A stretch of 40,712 nucleotides of DNA from Cacconaster sp045601245 (GCA_045601245.1 JAZRZH010000039.1:1-40712); one strand, 5' to 3'. Shown: positions 1-8,943, counted from the first letter of the stretch. Program-made: numbers and translations. The notes: generated by a model from the sequence alone, not told the origin.

Positions 1-175
1 CCTCGAGACCAGTGATGACCGCCAGAAGCTCCATTCCATTGTTGGTTGTACTGGCGTTGCCGTCGCTGATTTCCTTCTCGTATTCCCCACAGCGCAGGAT
101 CACACCGAAACCGCCCGGCCCGGGATTACCGGAGCAGGCGCCGTCAGTGAAAATGGTTATCGGTTGCCGATCCAC
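1..175 (-). CDS. rnhA: Ribonuclease HI, N-terminal part (runs off the window)
   Basis: RNase HI cleaves the RNA strand of RNA:DNA hybrids. Only the first 58 codons are present. They show the family's opening strand and first catalytic aspartate in ITIFTDGACSGNPGPGG, then TTNNGMELLAVI, which contains the second catalytic acid (the Glu of the ME pair). The start is read as GTG at 175, whose first base is the last base of the pdxA stop (TAGTG); no ATG is available in this frame just upstream. The one-base overlap suggests translational coupling to pdxA. The family is clear, but the C-terminal half, including the remaining catalytic residues, lies outside the window. Confidence 0.9.
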   Translation of the reverse strand, partial: MDRQPITIFTDGACSGNPGPGGFGVILRCGEYEKEISDGNASTTNNGMELLAVITGLE

Positions 176-1254
176 TATTCTGGCATAATGGTCTTCTCGT
201 AACGCGGACCTTCGTAATGCTTGATCTCAAGAGGATTCTTGCTCATCTCGTCGTATCTGCGTCGGTTGTCGACGATGTCAAGTGCGCGGTAGATGGCAGC
301 AATCATAGGACCCGGATGGGCCACGCCCTTGCCGGCGATATCGAAAGCGGTTCCGTGGTCGGGGGATGTGCGTACTATAGGCAGTCCGGCAGAGAAATTC
401 ACACCGTCATCGAAGGCCAGAGCCTTGAACGGGATGAGTCCCTGGTCGTGGTACATCGCGAGTACAGCATCGAATTTGTTCTGAAGCGATGTGCCGAAGA
501 ATCCGTCAGGAGCGTACGGCCCGAATGCCAGGATGCCTTCCGTCTGTGCCGCCTCGATGGCGGGGATGATCTGTTCGAGCTCCTCAGTGCCGAGTGAGCC
601 GCTGTCTCCTGCGTGCGGGTTGAGGCCGAGCACCGCAATCTTCGGGCGTATTGCGCCGAAGTCGTGGATGAGGGTCTGGTTCATCAACCTGAGCTTTTCC
701 ACGATGCGGTCCTTGCTGATCGCCTGTGCCACCTTCGAGATAGGGAGATGGTTGGTCAGGATGCCGACCTTGATGTGGTCATTGCAAAGCAGAAGCATAC
801 CTTCCTTGGAATCGAACTGCTTGGCCAGATATTCGGTGTGTCCCGGATAGTTGAAGTTCTGGTCGTTGACGGTGTGCTTGTTGAACGGCGCCGTCACTAA
901 TGCGTCTATGTTACCTGCCTTGAGATCGTTGACTGCTGCCTCAAGGGCAAGGATGGCTGCCTTTGCACCATCGTTGGTCGGCTGGCCGATCTCGATGGCG
1001 AGGGTTTCAGGAACTGCGTTGATGATATTTATGCGCTTCGGACGGGCATCCTTTGCGCTGTTGATGATATTTGTGGCAATCTGCTCCGTTTCCGGGACCA
1101 GCTTGCGGTATATTCCGAAGAATCTGGATGATCCGTAGAGGATGGGAATGCAGGAGTCGAGCATTCTGGCGTCTGCCAGAGCCTTGATGATTACTTCATA
1201 TCCGATACCGTTCGTATCGCCCTGAGTGATTCCCAATACTATTTTTTTGTCCAT
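175..1254 (-). CDS. pdxA: 4-hydroxythreonine-4-phosphate dehydrogenase
   Basis: PdxA oxidises 4-phosphohydroxy-L-threonine with NAD to a product that PdxJ condenses with deoxyxylulose 5-phosphate, in the DXP-dependent route to pyridoxal phosphate. The protein is 359 residues. It opens with IVLGITQGDTNGIGYE and carries the family's metal-binding histidine neighbourhoods: GHTEYLA, LNPHAGD and MYHDQGLIPFKAL, followed by SPDHGTAFDIAG. The start is placed at the ATG at 1254 rather than the upstream in-frame ATG at 1278, because a TAnnTTTG -7 box covers 1283-1276 and would leave the longer form without a leader. It overlaps rnhA by one base. Confidence 0.95.
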   Translation of the reverse strand: MDKKIVLGITQGDTNGIGYEVIIKALADARMLDSCIPILYGSSRFFGIYRKLVPETEQIATNIINSAKDARPKRINIINAVPETLAIEIGQPTNDGAKAAILALEAAVNDLKAGNIDALVTAPFNKHTVNDQNFNYPGHTEYLAKQFDSKEGMLLLCNDHIKVGILTNHLPISKVAQAISKDRIVEKLRLMNQTLIHDFGAIRPKIAVLGLNPHAGDSGSLGTEELEQIIPAIEAAQTEGILAFGPYAPDGFFGTSLQNKFDAVLAMYHDQGLIPFKALAFDDGVNFSAGLPIVRTSPDHGTAFDIAGKGVAHPGPMIAAIYRALDIVDNRRRYDEMSKNPLEIKHYEGPRYEKTIMPE

Positions 1255-1275
1255 GGCATTATGGTGTCTATTTTG

Positions 1276-1283
1276 CAAAGATA
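1276..1283 (-). promoter_or_regulatory. Bacteroidetes -7 box for pdxA
   Basis: On the minus strand the bases read TATCTTTG, a perfect match to the Bacteroidetes -7 consensus TAnnTTTG. It lies about 20 bases upstream of the chosen pdxA ATG. No convincing TTTG -33 element sits at the usual 19-21 base spacing. Confidence 0.6.
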
Positions 1284-1298
1284 ATAATTTGTATTAAA

Positions 1299-1329
1299 TT
1301 TGCTTTCCTGTACAAAGGCATTAGTTTAC
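1299..1329 (+). promoter_or_regulatory. Candidate promoter of the small outer-membrane barrel gene
   Basis: TTTG at 1299-1302 is followed after 19 bases by TAGTTTAC (1322-1329). This is a -33 element at the right spacing with a -7 box that has two mismatches to TAnnTTTG. The gene's ATG is 25 bases further on. The spacing is good but the -7 match is imperfect. Confidence 0.4.
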
Positions 1330-1353
1330 CAATAACACAATAACAGTTTAAAA

Positions 1354-1833
1354 ATGAAAAAGATTCTCGTACTTCTTGCAGCAGCCGTTCTTTCACTCGG
1401 CGCAGCAAACAACGCAAATGCACAGAAACTCAGCGACAATTTCTGCACAATCGGTCTTCATACCGGTGCTTATACAGGTGACCTCGGTCTCGGTCTCAAC
1501 CTTGACTTCAACGCCGGCAACTGGAGAGGCCGTCTCCTTCTCGATGGTGCAAACCTCTTCAATGAGGCTCCTACCTATTTCGCTCCTGCAGTTGACTTCC
1601 ACTATGTCATCAACCTCGTTGCAGGTCTCGACATCTATCCTATCGTAGGTGTGAACGGTTACATCTCTACCGCAAAGGGTGACGCTTTCAACCTCGGTCT
1701 TGACCTCGGCGCCGGCCTTCAGTATCGTTTCACCGACAAGTTCTCTCTCTTCGCAGAGGGTAAGTATCAGTATATGATCATCAACCCTGGCAAGCACTAT
1801 CAGGGCATCTTCGGTTTCGCATTCGCTCTCTAA
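1354..1833 (+). CDS. Small outer-membrane beta-barrel protein
   Basis: This 159-residue exported protein has no recognised specific function. It has a classic Sec signal peptide (KK, then a Leu/Ala-rich core) ending near ANNANAQ at about residue 24. The rest alternates polar and hydrophobic residues with many Gly, Phe and Tyr, such as DLGLGLNLDF and DLGAGLQYRF, and the last strand is FGFAFAL. That is the pattern of an 8-strand outer-membrane barrel. It stands alone between a divergent promoter region and a strong terminator, which suits an abundantly expressed structural or porin-like protein. Codon use is very regular (ctc, ttc, ggt), also suggesting high expression. Confidence 0.8.
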   Translation: MKKILVLLAAAVLSLGAANNANAQKLSDNFCTIGLHTGAYTGDLGLGLNLDFNAGNWRGRLLLDGANLFNEAPTYFAPAVDFHYVINLVAGLDIYPIVGVNGYISTAKGDAFNLGLDLGAGLQYRFTDKFSLFAEGKYQYMIINPGKHYQGIFGFAFAL

Positions 1834-1858
1834 TCTCAAGAGAACCCGATATCAAAGT

Positions 1859-1888
1859 CCCGGACCCGGAAGAGTCCGGGATTTTTTT
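1859..1888 (+). terminator. Rho-independent terminator
   Basis: A 7-bp stem CCCGGAC/GTCCGGG (1859-1865 with 1874-1880) and an 8-base loop are followed by a run of seven T. It ends the barrel gene transcript. The T-run runs straight into the -7 box of recG. Confidence 0.85.
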
Positions 1889-1889
1889 G

Positions 1890-1897
1890 TATTTTTG
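1890..1897 (+). promoter_or_regulatory. -7 box for recG, close to the start codon
   Basis: The bases TATTTTTG match TAnnTTTG. Only four bases separate the box from the recG ATG at 1902, so the transcript would start at or next to the ATG and be leaderless or nearly so. Confidence 0.5.
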
Positions 1898-1901
1898 CGA
1901 T

Positions 1902-4004
1902 ATGGGTCAGTTGCTGGACAGTGATATAAAATTCCTGCCGGGAGTCGGTCCGAAGAGGGCGGAACTCCTGCAGAGGGAACTGGGCATATCCACATTCAGG
2001 GATATGCTCTACACCTTTCCGTTCAGGTATATCGACCGTTCCAGGTATTACTCGGTCCGCGAGATAGACTCTACCAATGCCTATATCCAGCTCCGCGGCC
2101 GCATCGAGAGTGTTCAGCTGGTCGGCGAGCAGCGCGGGAAGCGCCTTGTGGCGGTGCTCAATGACGGCACCGGCCGTATCGATCTGGTGTTTTTTCAGGG
2201 TATAAAATGGATGCAGGACAAACTGAAGGTTGGGCGTGAATATGTCGTGTTCGGCAAACCGTCCATCTTCAATCAGGGCTACAATCTGGTCCATCCGGAG
2301 GTCGACCTTGCGACGGAGGAGAAGATGAATGCGCTCGGCACCCTGATGGGCGTCTATTCGAGCACCGAAAAGCTTCACACCAGCGGTCTGGGTAACAAGG
2401 CTTTCTCCAAACTGCAGGCGGCGCTGCTCGAAAAGGTGCTGCCGTCGGTGGAGGAGAGCCTCCCGCAGTACATTCTGGAGCAGAAGCGCCTCTGCCCGCT
2501 CAGATCCGCACTTCAGAATATCCATTTCCCGAAGGATGTCCAATCCCTCGCAAAAGCGCAGGAAAGGCTCAAATTCGAGGAGTTGTTCTACCTGCAGCTC
2601 TCCCTGCTCAAGCAGAAACTCGTCCGCACCAACGGCTCGAAGGGCGTTGTGTTCAAGACCATAGGCTCGGCATTCAACAATACCTACCGCAACATCCCGT
2701 TCCCTCTCACGGGGGCACAGAAGCGCGTGCTCCATGAGATCCGCGCCGACGTGGGCTCAGGCCGTCAGATGAACCGTCTGCTGCAGGGCGACGTGGGCAG
2801 CGGCAAGACGCTCGTGGCCATACTCTCGGCGATGATGGCGGTGGACAACGGTTATCAGGCCTGCATCATGGCCCCGACCGAAGTGCTCGCCAACCAGCAT
2901 TACAACGGAGTGTTCAAGTACCTTGAGAACACCGGCGTCAATGTGGCTTTGCTGACGGGCAGCACCAAGACCGCCGAGCGCCGCAGGATACACGAGGGCC
3001 TTGAAAACGGCAGCATACACATCATATTCGGCACGCATGCCCTGATAGAGGACACGGTGAGATTCCACAATCTGGGAATGGCCGTCATAGACGAGCAGCA
3101 CCGTTTCGGAGTGGAGCAGAGGGCCCGTCTCTGGTCAAAGTCCGAGGTTGCGCCGCATATCCTTGTGATGACCGCGACGCCTATCCCGCGCACGCTGGCC
3201 ATGACCCTCTACGGCGATCTGGACGTGTCCGTGCTGGACGAACTTCCGCCGGGCCGCAAGCCTGTCCAGACTGTCCATTGGACTGAGACCCAGCGCGGCA
3301 AACTGTACGAATTCATGCGCGGCCAGATTAAGGCCGGCAGACAGATATTCATCGTATATCCGCTTATACAGGAGTCAGAAAAGATGGACTACAAGAATCT
3401 GGAGGAGGGATATATGGCCATTACGGAGGAGTTCAAAGCCCCTGAATACGTGACTGCGGTGGTCCACGGCAAGCAGAAGGCGGAAAACAAGGCCTTCGAT
3501 ATGGACCTTTTCGCAAAAGGCAAGGCGCATATCCTTGTCGCCACTTCGGTGATCGAGGTCGGCGTTGACGTTCCGAACGCTTCCGTGATGGTGATAGAGA
3601 GCGCCGAGCGCTTCGGTCTCTCACAGTTGCATCAGTTGCGCGGCAGGGTGGGCCGGGGTGCGGAGAAATCCTATTGCATCCTGATGACGGGATACAAGTT
3701 GAGCGCCGAATCACGCAAGCGCATCGACCTGATGTGTCAGACCAATGACGGCTTCGAACTCGCGGAGGCGGATCTGAGGATGCGCGGCCCCGGGGATTTC
3801 GAAGGGACGCGGCAGAGCGGTCTTGCATTTGATCTGCATATCGCCGACCTGGCCAAGGATTCCCCGATACTCGAGGATGTCCGCAGCCTTGGCGAACGCA
3901 TCCTGGAGGCCGATCCGGGCCTTGAGGCCCGTGAAAACGAGATAATTGCCCGCAAACTTAAGGAGAGCAGGCTGGAAATCAGGGATTATTCGAAAATAAG
4001 TTAG
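1902..4004 (+). CDS. recG: ATP-dependent DNA helicase RecG
   Basis: RecG remodels stalled replication forks and branch-migrates Holliday junctions. The protein is 700 residues (E. coli 693). The N-terminal wedge/OB region includes YIQLRGRIESVQ and LVAVLNDGTGRIDLVFFQG. The helicase core follows: Walker A GDVGSGKT near residue 296, motif II DEQH near 397, motif III TATPIPRT, and motif VI region QLHQLRGRVGRG. The C-terminal FDLHIADLAKD region is also typical. The start is the ATG at 1902, giving MGQLLDSDIKFLPGVGPKRA; a TTG at 1887 would lie inside the terminator. It is followed after two bases by nfo, forming a DNA-repair operon. Confidence 0.97.
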   Translation: MGQLLDSDIKFLPGVGPKRAELLQRELGISTFRDMLYTFPFRYIDRSRYYSVREIDSTNAYIQLRGRIESVQLVGEQRGKRLVAVLNDGTGRIDLVFFQGIKWMQDKLKVGREYVVFGKPSIFNQGYNLVHPEVDLATEEKMNALGTLMGVYSSTEKLHTSGLGNKAFSKLQAALLEKVLPSVEESLPQYILEQKRLCPLRSALQNIHFPKDVQSLAKAQERLKFEELFYLQLSLLKQKLVRTNGSKGVVFKTIGSAFNNTYRNIPFPLTGAQKRVLHEIRADVGSGRQMNRLLQGDVGSGKTLVAILSAMMAVDNGYQACIMAPTEVLANQHYNGVFKYLENTGVNVALLTGSTKTAERRRIHEGLENGSIHIIFGTHALIEDTVRFHNLGMAVIDEQHRFGVEQRARLWSKSEVAPHILVMTATPIPRTLAMTLYGDLDVSVLDELPPGRKPVQTVHWTETQRGKLYEFMRGQIKAGRQIFIVYPLIQESEKMDYKNLEEGYMAITEEFKAPEYVTAVVHGKQKAENKAFDMDLFAKGKAHILVATSVIEVGVDVPNASVMVIESAERFGLSQLHQLRGRVGRGAEKSYCILMTGYKLSAESRKRIDLMCQTNDGFELAEADLRMRGPGDFEGTRQSGLAFDLHIADLAKDSPILEDVRSLGERILEADPGLEARENEIIARKLKESRLEIRDYSKIS

Positions 4005-4006
4005 AT

Positions 4007-4867
4007 ATGAAGTATTTCGGAGCGCACGTAAGTGCAGGCGGGGGAGTGGAGAATGCTCCTGTCAATGCTGCGGCCATCGGTGCCACAGGCTTTTCGCTTT
4101 TTACAAAGAATCAGCGTCAGTGGGTATCAGCGCCGCTTTCTGAAGAGAGCATAAGACTTTTCAAGGAGCGCTGTGCGCAGTACGGATATTGTGCCGATTC
4201 GATTCTGCCGCACGACAGTTATCTGATCAATCTCGGCCATCCGGAGGACGAGGGCCTCGGCAAGTCCCGCGCAGCATTCCTCGATGAGATGCAGCGCTGC
4301 GAGCAGCTGGGACTCAACAGGCTCAATTTCCATCCGGGCAGCCATCTTAATCAGATTTCCGTTACGGAATGCCTGCGTCGCATTGCGGAGAGCATCAATA
4401 TGGCTCTTGACAAGACTGCCGGCGTGTGCGCCGTGATTGAGAATACGGCAGGACAGGGCTCCAATCTCGGCTTCCGCTTCGAGCACCTTGCCGAAATCAT
4501 CGACCAGGTGGAGGACAAGGGCCGTGTCGGCGTATGCATTGACACCTGTCACACATTCGCGGCCGGCTACGACCTGCGCGAAGGCGGTTCTGGCCTCTTC
4601 GGGGCCTCAGGTTTTGACACGGTATTTGACGAGTTCGACAGAATCGTGGGCTTCAAATATCTCCGCGGCATCCATCTCAATGACGCGAAGAAGCCTTGCG
4701 GCTCCCACGTCGACCGCCACGAATCCCTCGGTGCCGGCGAGATAGGTATCGGCTGTTTCGAGCGCCTCGCCTCGGACCCTCGTTTCGACGGCGTTCCGAT
4801 GATTCTCGAAACCCCGGTTCCGGACCTCTGGCCCGAAGAGATAAGGCATCTGAAAGAATTTCAATAA
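4007..4867 (+). CDS. nfo: Deoxyribonuclease IV (AP endonuclease)
   Basis: Endonuclease IV cuts the backbone 5' of abasic sites in base excision repair, using a trinuclear zinc centre in a TIM barrel. The protein is 286 residues, the usual size. Signatures in order: GAHVSAGGGVENAPVNAAAIG at the N-terminus, FTKNQRQW, NFHPGSH, ENTAGQGSNLG, GVCIDTCHTFAAGYDLR, HLNDAKKPCGSHVDRHESLGAGEIG, and ILETPVPD. All the usual His, Glu and Asp zinc ligands appear to be present. It starts two bases after the recG stop, so the two genes are almost certainly co-transcribed. Confidence 0.97.
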   Translation: MKYFGAHVSAGGGVENAPVNAAAIGATGFSLFTKNQRQWVSAPLSEESIRLFKERCAQYGYCADSILPHDSYLINLGHPEDEGLGKSRAAFLDEMQRCEQLGLNRLNFHPGSHLNQISVTECLRRIAESINMALDKTAGVCAVIENTAGQGSNLGFRFEHLAEIIDQVEDKGRVGVCIDTCHTFAAGYDLREGGSGLFGASGFDTVFDEFDRIVGFKYLRGIHLNDAKKPCGSHVDRHESLGAGEIGIGCFERLASDPRFDGVPMILETPVPDLWPEEIRHLKEFQ

Positions 4868-4872
4868 TAGAT

Positions 4873-4900
4873 AAGGCCCGGAAGTGTTCTCCCGGGCCTT
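4873..4900. terminator. Hairpin between convergent nfo and pckA
   Basis: A 9-bp perfect stem AAGGCCCGG/CCGGGCCTT (4873-4881 with 4892-4900) with a 10-base loop lies between the two convergent stop codons. It has no strong T-run on either side, so it is probably a modest bidirectional terminator. Confidence 0.65.
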
Positions 4901-4921
4901 ACAATGATAGTGAGATAACTA

Positions 4922-6529
4922 TTATTTTACCTTCGGTCCTGCAATCACGAGCGCTGCACCTGCGGCATTTCCTGTGAATTTGACGAAGTTCTTTACGAAT
5001 CTGCCGGCGAGGTCATCGGCCTTTTCCCGCCACTGTGCGGGGTCGGAGTATGTGTCGCGCGGATTGAGTATGCCGGGGTTGACGCCCGGGAGTTCCGTAG
5101 GAAATTCGAGGTCGAAGACAGGGATGCGCTTTGTCGGAGCCTTGTCGATGGAGCCATCGAGTATCGCATCGATGATGGCTCGGGTGTCCTTGAGGGAAAT
5201 ACGCTTGCCCGTGCCGTTCCAGCCGGTGTTGACAAGATATGCGGTGGAGCCGCTCTGCTGCATCTTCTTGACTAGCTCCTCAGCATATTTGGTAGGATGC
5301 AGCGAGAGGAATGCCTCACCGAAGCAGGCTGAGAACGTAGGCACCGGCTCTGTGATGCCGCGCTCCGTGCCCGCCAGTTTGGCTGTGAATCCGCTGAGGA
5401 AATAATATTGCGTCTGCTCAGGGGTCAGTTTCGCCACAGGAGGCAGCACGCCGAATGCGTCCGCGCTCAGGAATATTACCTTGGTCGCAGGGCCCGCCTT
5501 GGATATCGGCTTGACTATGTTGTCGATGTGGTAGATAGGGTAAGAGACGCGTGTGTTCTCGGTTACGCTCTTGTCTGCAAAATCGATCTTGCCTTCAGCA
5601 TCTACGGTGACATTTTCGAGAAGGGCGTCGCGTCTGATGGCATTGTAGATGTCAGGCTCAGACTCCTTGTCGAGATTGATGACCTTTGCGTAGCAGCCGC
5701 CTTCGAAGTTGAAGATTCCTTCATCGTCCCATCCGTGCTCGTCATCGCCCACCAGGGCGCGTTTCGGGTCCGTGGAGAGTGTGGTCTTGCCGGTTCCGCT
5801 GAGGCCGAAGAATACGGCTGTCCGGCCGTCATTGCCCACATTTGCGGAGCAGTGCATTGATGCGATGCCCTTCAGAGGGAGGAGGTAGTTCATATATGAG
5901 AACATTCCCTTTTTCATCTCTCCGCCGTACCAGGTGTTGAGTATTATCTGCATCTTCTCCGTCAGGTTGAACACGATTGCGGTCTCCGAGTTGAGGCCGA
6001 GTTCCCTGTAGTTGTCAACCTTTGCCTTGGATGCCGTAAGCACCACAAAGTCAGGCTCGCCGAAGTCCTTGAGCTCCTCATCGGTCGGGCGGATGAACAT
6101 ATTCTTGACGAAATGGGCCTGCCAGGCCACTTCCATTATGAAACGTATCTTGATGCGGGTGCCTTCGTTGGCTCCGCAGAACATGTCTACGACATATAGC
6201 GGCTTGCCTGACAGCTGCTCCGTGGCCAGTTTCTTGATTGTTTTCCATGCCTCCGGAGTTACCGGCTTGTTGTCATTTTTGTACTCGTCTGACGTCCACC
6301 AGATGGTGTCCCTTGTTATGTCATCCTTGACCCAGTATTTGTCCATAGGGGAGCGGCCGGTATAGATTCCGGTCATTACGTTGACGGCTCCGAGCTCTGT
6401 GACGATGCCCTTGTCGAAGCCCGTCAGGGCCGGGTCGGTCTCGGCCTTGTAAAGGTCATCGTAAGATGGATTGTAAATAATATCGGCGGAATTGGTGATA
6501 CCGTACTTTGATAAATCTATTGTTGACAT
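4922..6529 (-). CDS. pckA: Phosphoenolpyruvate carboxykinase (ATP)
   Basis: The ATP-type enzyme interconverts oxaloacetate plus ATP with PEP, CO2 and ADP. In fermentative Bacteroidales it often runs in the carboxylating direction toward succinate. The protein is 535 residues, as usual. The P-loop GLSGTGKTTLSTDPKR starts near residue 242, followed by the signature VGDDEHGWDDEGIFNFEGG. FSACFGEAFL and NTGWNGTG are also present. The start is ATG at 6529, just after a promoter-bearing AT-rich region. It is convergent with nfo and lies downstream of recQ on the same strand. Confidence 0.97.
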   Translation of the reverse strand: MSTIDLSKYGITNSADIIYNPSYDDLYKAETDPALTGFDKGIVTELGAVNVMTGIYTGRSPMDKYWVKDDITRDTIWWTSDEYKNDNKPVTPEAWKTIKKLATEQLSGKPLYVVDMFCGANEGTRIKIRFIMEVAWQAHFVKNMFIRPTDEELKDFGEPDFVVLTASKAKVDNYRELGLNSETAIVFNLTEKMQIILNTWYGGEMKKGMFSYMNYLLPLKGIASMHCSANVGNDGRTAVFFGLSGTGKTTLSTDPKRALVGDDEHGWDDEGIFNFEGGCYAKVINLDKESEPDIYNAIRRDALLENVTVDAEGKIDFADKSVTENTRVSYPIYHIDNIVKPISKAGPATKVIFLSADAFGVLPPVAKLTPEQTQYYFLSGFTAKLAGTERGITEPVPTFSACFGEAFLSLHPTKYAEELVKKMQQSGSTAYLVNTGWNGTGKRISLKDTRAIIDAILDGSIDKAPTKRIPVFDLEFPTELPGVNPGILNPRDTYSDPAQWREKADDLAGRFVKNFVKFTGNAAGAALVIAGPKVK

Positions 6530-6558
6530 ATTAGAAATTTAATTGTGCTTACAAATTA

Positions 6559-6566
6559 CAAATATA
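6559..6566 (-). promoter_or_regulatory. -7 box for pckA
   Basis: On the minus strand the bases read TATATTTG, matching TAnnTTTG, about 30 bases upstream of the pckA ATG. A TTTG-like -33 element is not at the ideal spacing. Confidence 0.55.
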
Positions 6567-6648
6567 TTTCTTTTACGGCAATGTTATCAATCAAAAGAGG
6601 CTGACTACAAAGAGTTTTTTTGTTGGCTTCATCTTTCCTTCCTCGCCG

Positions 6649-8358
6649 TTATGGCGTGTGGCACTTTGCACGGCAGACATCGCACGTGCAGCACGGCTCG
6701 GCATCATTCTGGCCGAAATATGCCAGCATCCGTACCACGCGGCATTCGGAATCATCCTCCACTAGATCCAGCATCGCGCCAAGACGCCGGTCGCGCCGCG
6801 AAACGCGCTCATTGTATTCGCTCTCCGGCAGCCGGAGATTATCCTCTGTCAGGCGCTCGCCATTGATATTCAGGAGCGTCGCGGTGAACCGCGGGACATA
6901 ATCGACAACTTTCTTCGTCGCGAGAGCCTTCAGCTTCTCCTTCACCGCGTCGACGGCATAATGGCCGTTCCGGGCGATCCGCTCCTCATCTATTGACACA
7001 TATCCGTTGAAAATCCCGGTGTACATCCGCATCAGAACCTTGATGAAAGTATCGGTATCACGGTCGCCCACCTGAATATTGTATAGAGCATCCCTCGATA
7101 CTGCAAACCGCAGTTTCGCCGGGATTTCGAGCTCATCGCTCAGTGACCAGTAGCCGGACTGCCCGATATATTTGACCGCATAATAAGCCTCGGCGGCCTG
7201 AAGTCCGTAATGCCTTGCAAAATCCTCCACATTGAACTTCCTGCTCTGTCCGGCTCCTGCTTCATACGGAATGTCCAGATAGTGGAAAACCTTCTGATAG
7301 ATATCCCTGATATAGTCCAGTGGCGGGAAAGTGACTTTTGAGATCTGCTTGAGCCGTCTGACGTCATTGACGTTCCAAAGCAGCACGGCGTATGCCTTCC
7401 TGCCGTCGCGGCCGGCTCGTCCCGCTTCCTGGAAATATGCCTCGATGGAGTCTGGCATATCGTAGTGGCACACGAAGCGTACATCGCCTTTGTCAATACC
7501 CATTCCAAATGCATTGGTGGAGATGATTACACGGGTTTCGCCGCTCTTCCACCGTTTCTGGATCAGGCTGCGGGCCTCCGGGGTCATTCCGGCGTGATAG
7601 CCTTCCGCGCTGATGCCCTCGCTGCGCAGGAACTTGGCAAGGTCCTCCGCGCTCTTGCGCCTGCTGACATAAACGATGCCGCTGCCTGGCGTGCTGGTGC
7701 AGATTTTCAGCATCTGGCCCATTTTGTCCTCCGCCTCGCGGAAAATGTATGAAAGGTTCGGGCGTTCGAATCCGGAGCGGATGAGATTCTCTTCCGGGAA
7801 ACCGAGCCTGTCCATAATGTCTGCCGCGACTTCCGGTGTCGCGGTAGCGGTCAGCGCGAGGCACGATGTGCCGGATGGGAGAATTTTGCGTATTTCTATG
7901 ATATCCAGATAATCGGGTCGGAAATCGTAGCCCCACTGTGATATGCAGTGAGCCTCGTCAACCACGAGCAGGTTGACGTTCATCTTGGCCACGCGGGCCT
8001 TGAAAAGTTCTGTCTTGAGACGTTCGGGCGATACATATAGGAATTTGTAGTCGCCGTAGATGGCATTGTCGAGGGTTATGTCGATGTCATTGCGGGACAT
8101 GCCCGAATATACTGCGAGGGCCTTGATGCCGCGGGAGCGGAGATTCATCACCTGGTCCTTCATCAGTGCGATGAGAGGGGAGACGACAATGCAAATTCCC
8201 TCCTTCATCAACGCCGGCACCTGGAAGCAGACTGACTTTCCGCCTCCGGTCGGCAAAATAGCAAGAGTATCATGGCCGGAAAGCACGGAGGAGATGATCT
8301 CCTCCTGCTTCGGCCTGAAACTGTCATATCCCCAGTATTTCTTGAGGGTATCTTTCAA
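6649..8358 (-). CDS. recQ: RecQ-family ATP-dependent DNA helicase
   Basis: RecQ helicases unwind DNA 3' to 5' in recombinational repair. The 569-residue protein opens with YWGYDSFRPKQEEII (motif 0). It then has Walker A LPTGGGKS, DEAHCISQWGYDFRPDY (motif II and the RecQ aromatic-rich loop), LALTATATPEV, and the motif VI region QEAGRAGRDG. A winged-helix-like region follows (about residues 360-510). The cysteine cluster PCCTCDVC sits at the very C-terminus, and there is no HRDC domain. In E. coli RecQ the zinc cluster precedes the winged helix, so this is an alternative layout seen in short RecQ-like proteins. It starts five bases after the rubrerythrin stop and probably shares its transcript. 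Confidence 0.93.
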   Translation of the reverse strand: MKDTLKKYWGYDSFRPKQEEIISSVLSGHDTLAILPTGGGKSVCFQVPALMKEGICIVVSPLIALMKDQVMNLRSRGIKALAVYSGMSRNDIDITLDNAIYGDYKFLYVSPERLKTELFKARVAKMNVNLLVVDEAHCISQWGYDFRPDYLDIIEIRKILPSGTSCLALTATATPEVAADIMDRLGFPEENLIRSGFERPNLSYIFREAEDKMGQMLKICTSTPGSGIVYVSRRKSAEDLAKFLRSEGISAEGYHAGMTPEARSLIQKRWKSGETRVIISTNAFGMGIDKGDVRFVCHYDMPDSIEAYFQEAGRAGRDGRKAYAVLLWNVNDVRRLKQISKVTFPPLDYIRDIYQKVFHYLDIPYEAGAGQSRKFNVEDFARHYGLQAAEAYYAVKYIGQSGYWSLSDELEIPAKLRFAVSRDALYNIQVGDRDTDTFIKVLMRMYTGIFNGYVSIDEERIARNGHYAVDAVKEKLKALATKKVVDYVPRFTATLLNINGERLTEDNLRLPESEYNERVSRRDRRLGAMLDLVEDDSECRVVRMLAYFGQNDAEPCCTCDVCRAKCHTP

Positions 8359-8363
8359 GGTAT

Positions 8364-8903
8364 CTAGTAGTTTTCAGCGTTGACCTCGAAATATGCCTGT
8401 GGATGTGCGCATACAGGACATTCTTCCGGAGCCTTGATGCCTACCATAATGTGACCGCAGTTGCGGCACTCCCATACCTTAACTTCGCACTTCTCGAATA
8501 CCTTGGCGGTCTCGACGTTCTTGAGGAGGGCGCGGTAGCGCTCTTCGTGGTGCTTTTCGACTGCTGCAACGGCGCGGAAACGTGCTGCAAGCTCAGGGAA
8601 GCCTTCTTCCTCGGCAGTTTTGGCGAAGCCTTCGTACATATCGGTCCACTCGTAATTCTCGCCGTCGGCGGCAGCTGCGAGGTTCTCGGCGGTATTGCCG
8701 ATGCCGTTGAGTTCCTTGAACCAGAGCTTTGCGTGCTCCTTCTCGTTGTCAGCGGTCTTGAGGAAGAGCGCTGAGATCTGCTCGAATCCTTCCTTCTTTG
8801 CCTTTGATGCGAAATAAGTGTACTTGTTGCGGGCCTGTGATTCGCCAGCGAATGCTGCTTCCAGATTCTTTTCGGTCTGAGTTCCTGAGTATTTTGTCTT
8901 CAT
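8364..8903 (-). CDS. rbr: Rubrerythrin
   Basis: Rubrerythrin is a non-haem di-iron peroxidase that detoxifies hydrogen peroxide in anaerobes. The 179-residue protein begins with a ferritin-like four-helix domain (NLEAAFAGESQARNKYTYFA, then TADNEKEHAKLWF, EEEGFPELA and VEKHHEERY), which carries the Glu/His iron ligands. It ends with a rubredoxin-like domain, CRNCG...CPVC, with two CxxC pairs. The ATG at 8903 is chosen because the longer in-frame extension (to 9062) runs back through the divergent promoter region and would encode an unrelated N-terminal stretch. Its own -7 box lies 33 bases upstream. Confidence 0.96.
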   Translation of the reverse strand: MKTKYSGTQTEKNLEAAFAGESQARNKYTYFASKAKKEGFEQISALFLKTADNEKEHAKLWFKELNGIGNTAENLAAAADGENYEWTDMYEGFAKTAEEEGFPELAARFRAVAAVEKHHEERYRALLKNVETAKVFEKCEVKVWECRNCGHIMVGIKAPEECPVCAHPQAYFEVNAENY

Positions 8904-8935
8904 ATCGTAAGTTGTTTTATGTTTTTCACAAAAAT

Positions 8936-8943
8936 CAAATATA
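8936..8943 (-). promoter_or_regulatory. -7 box for rubrerythrin
   Basis: On the minus strand the bases read TATATTTG, matching TAnnTTTG. It lies in the 90-base divergent region shared with the prolyl-tRNA editing gene. Confidence 0.6.
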
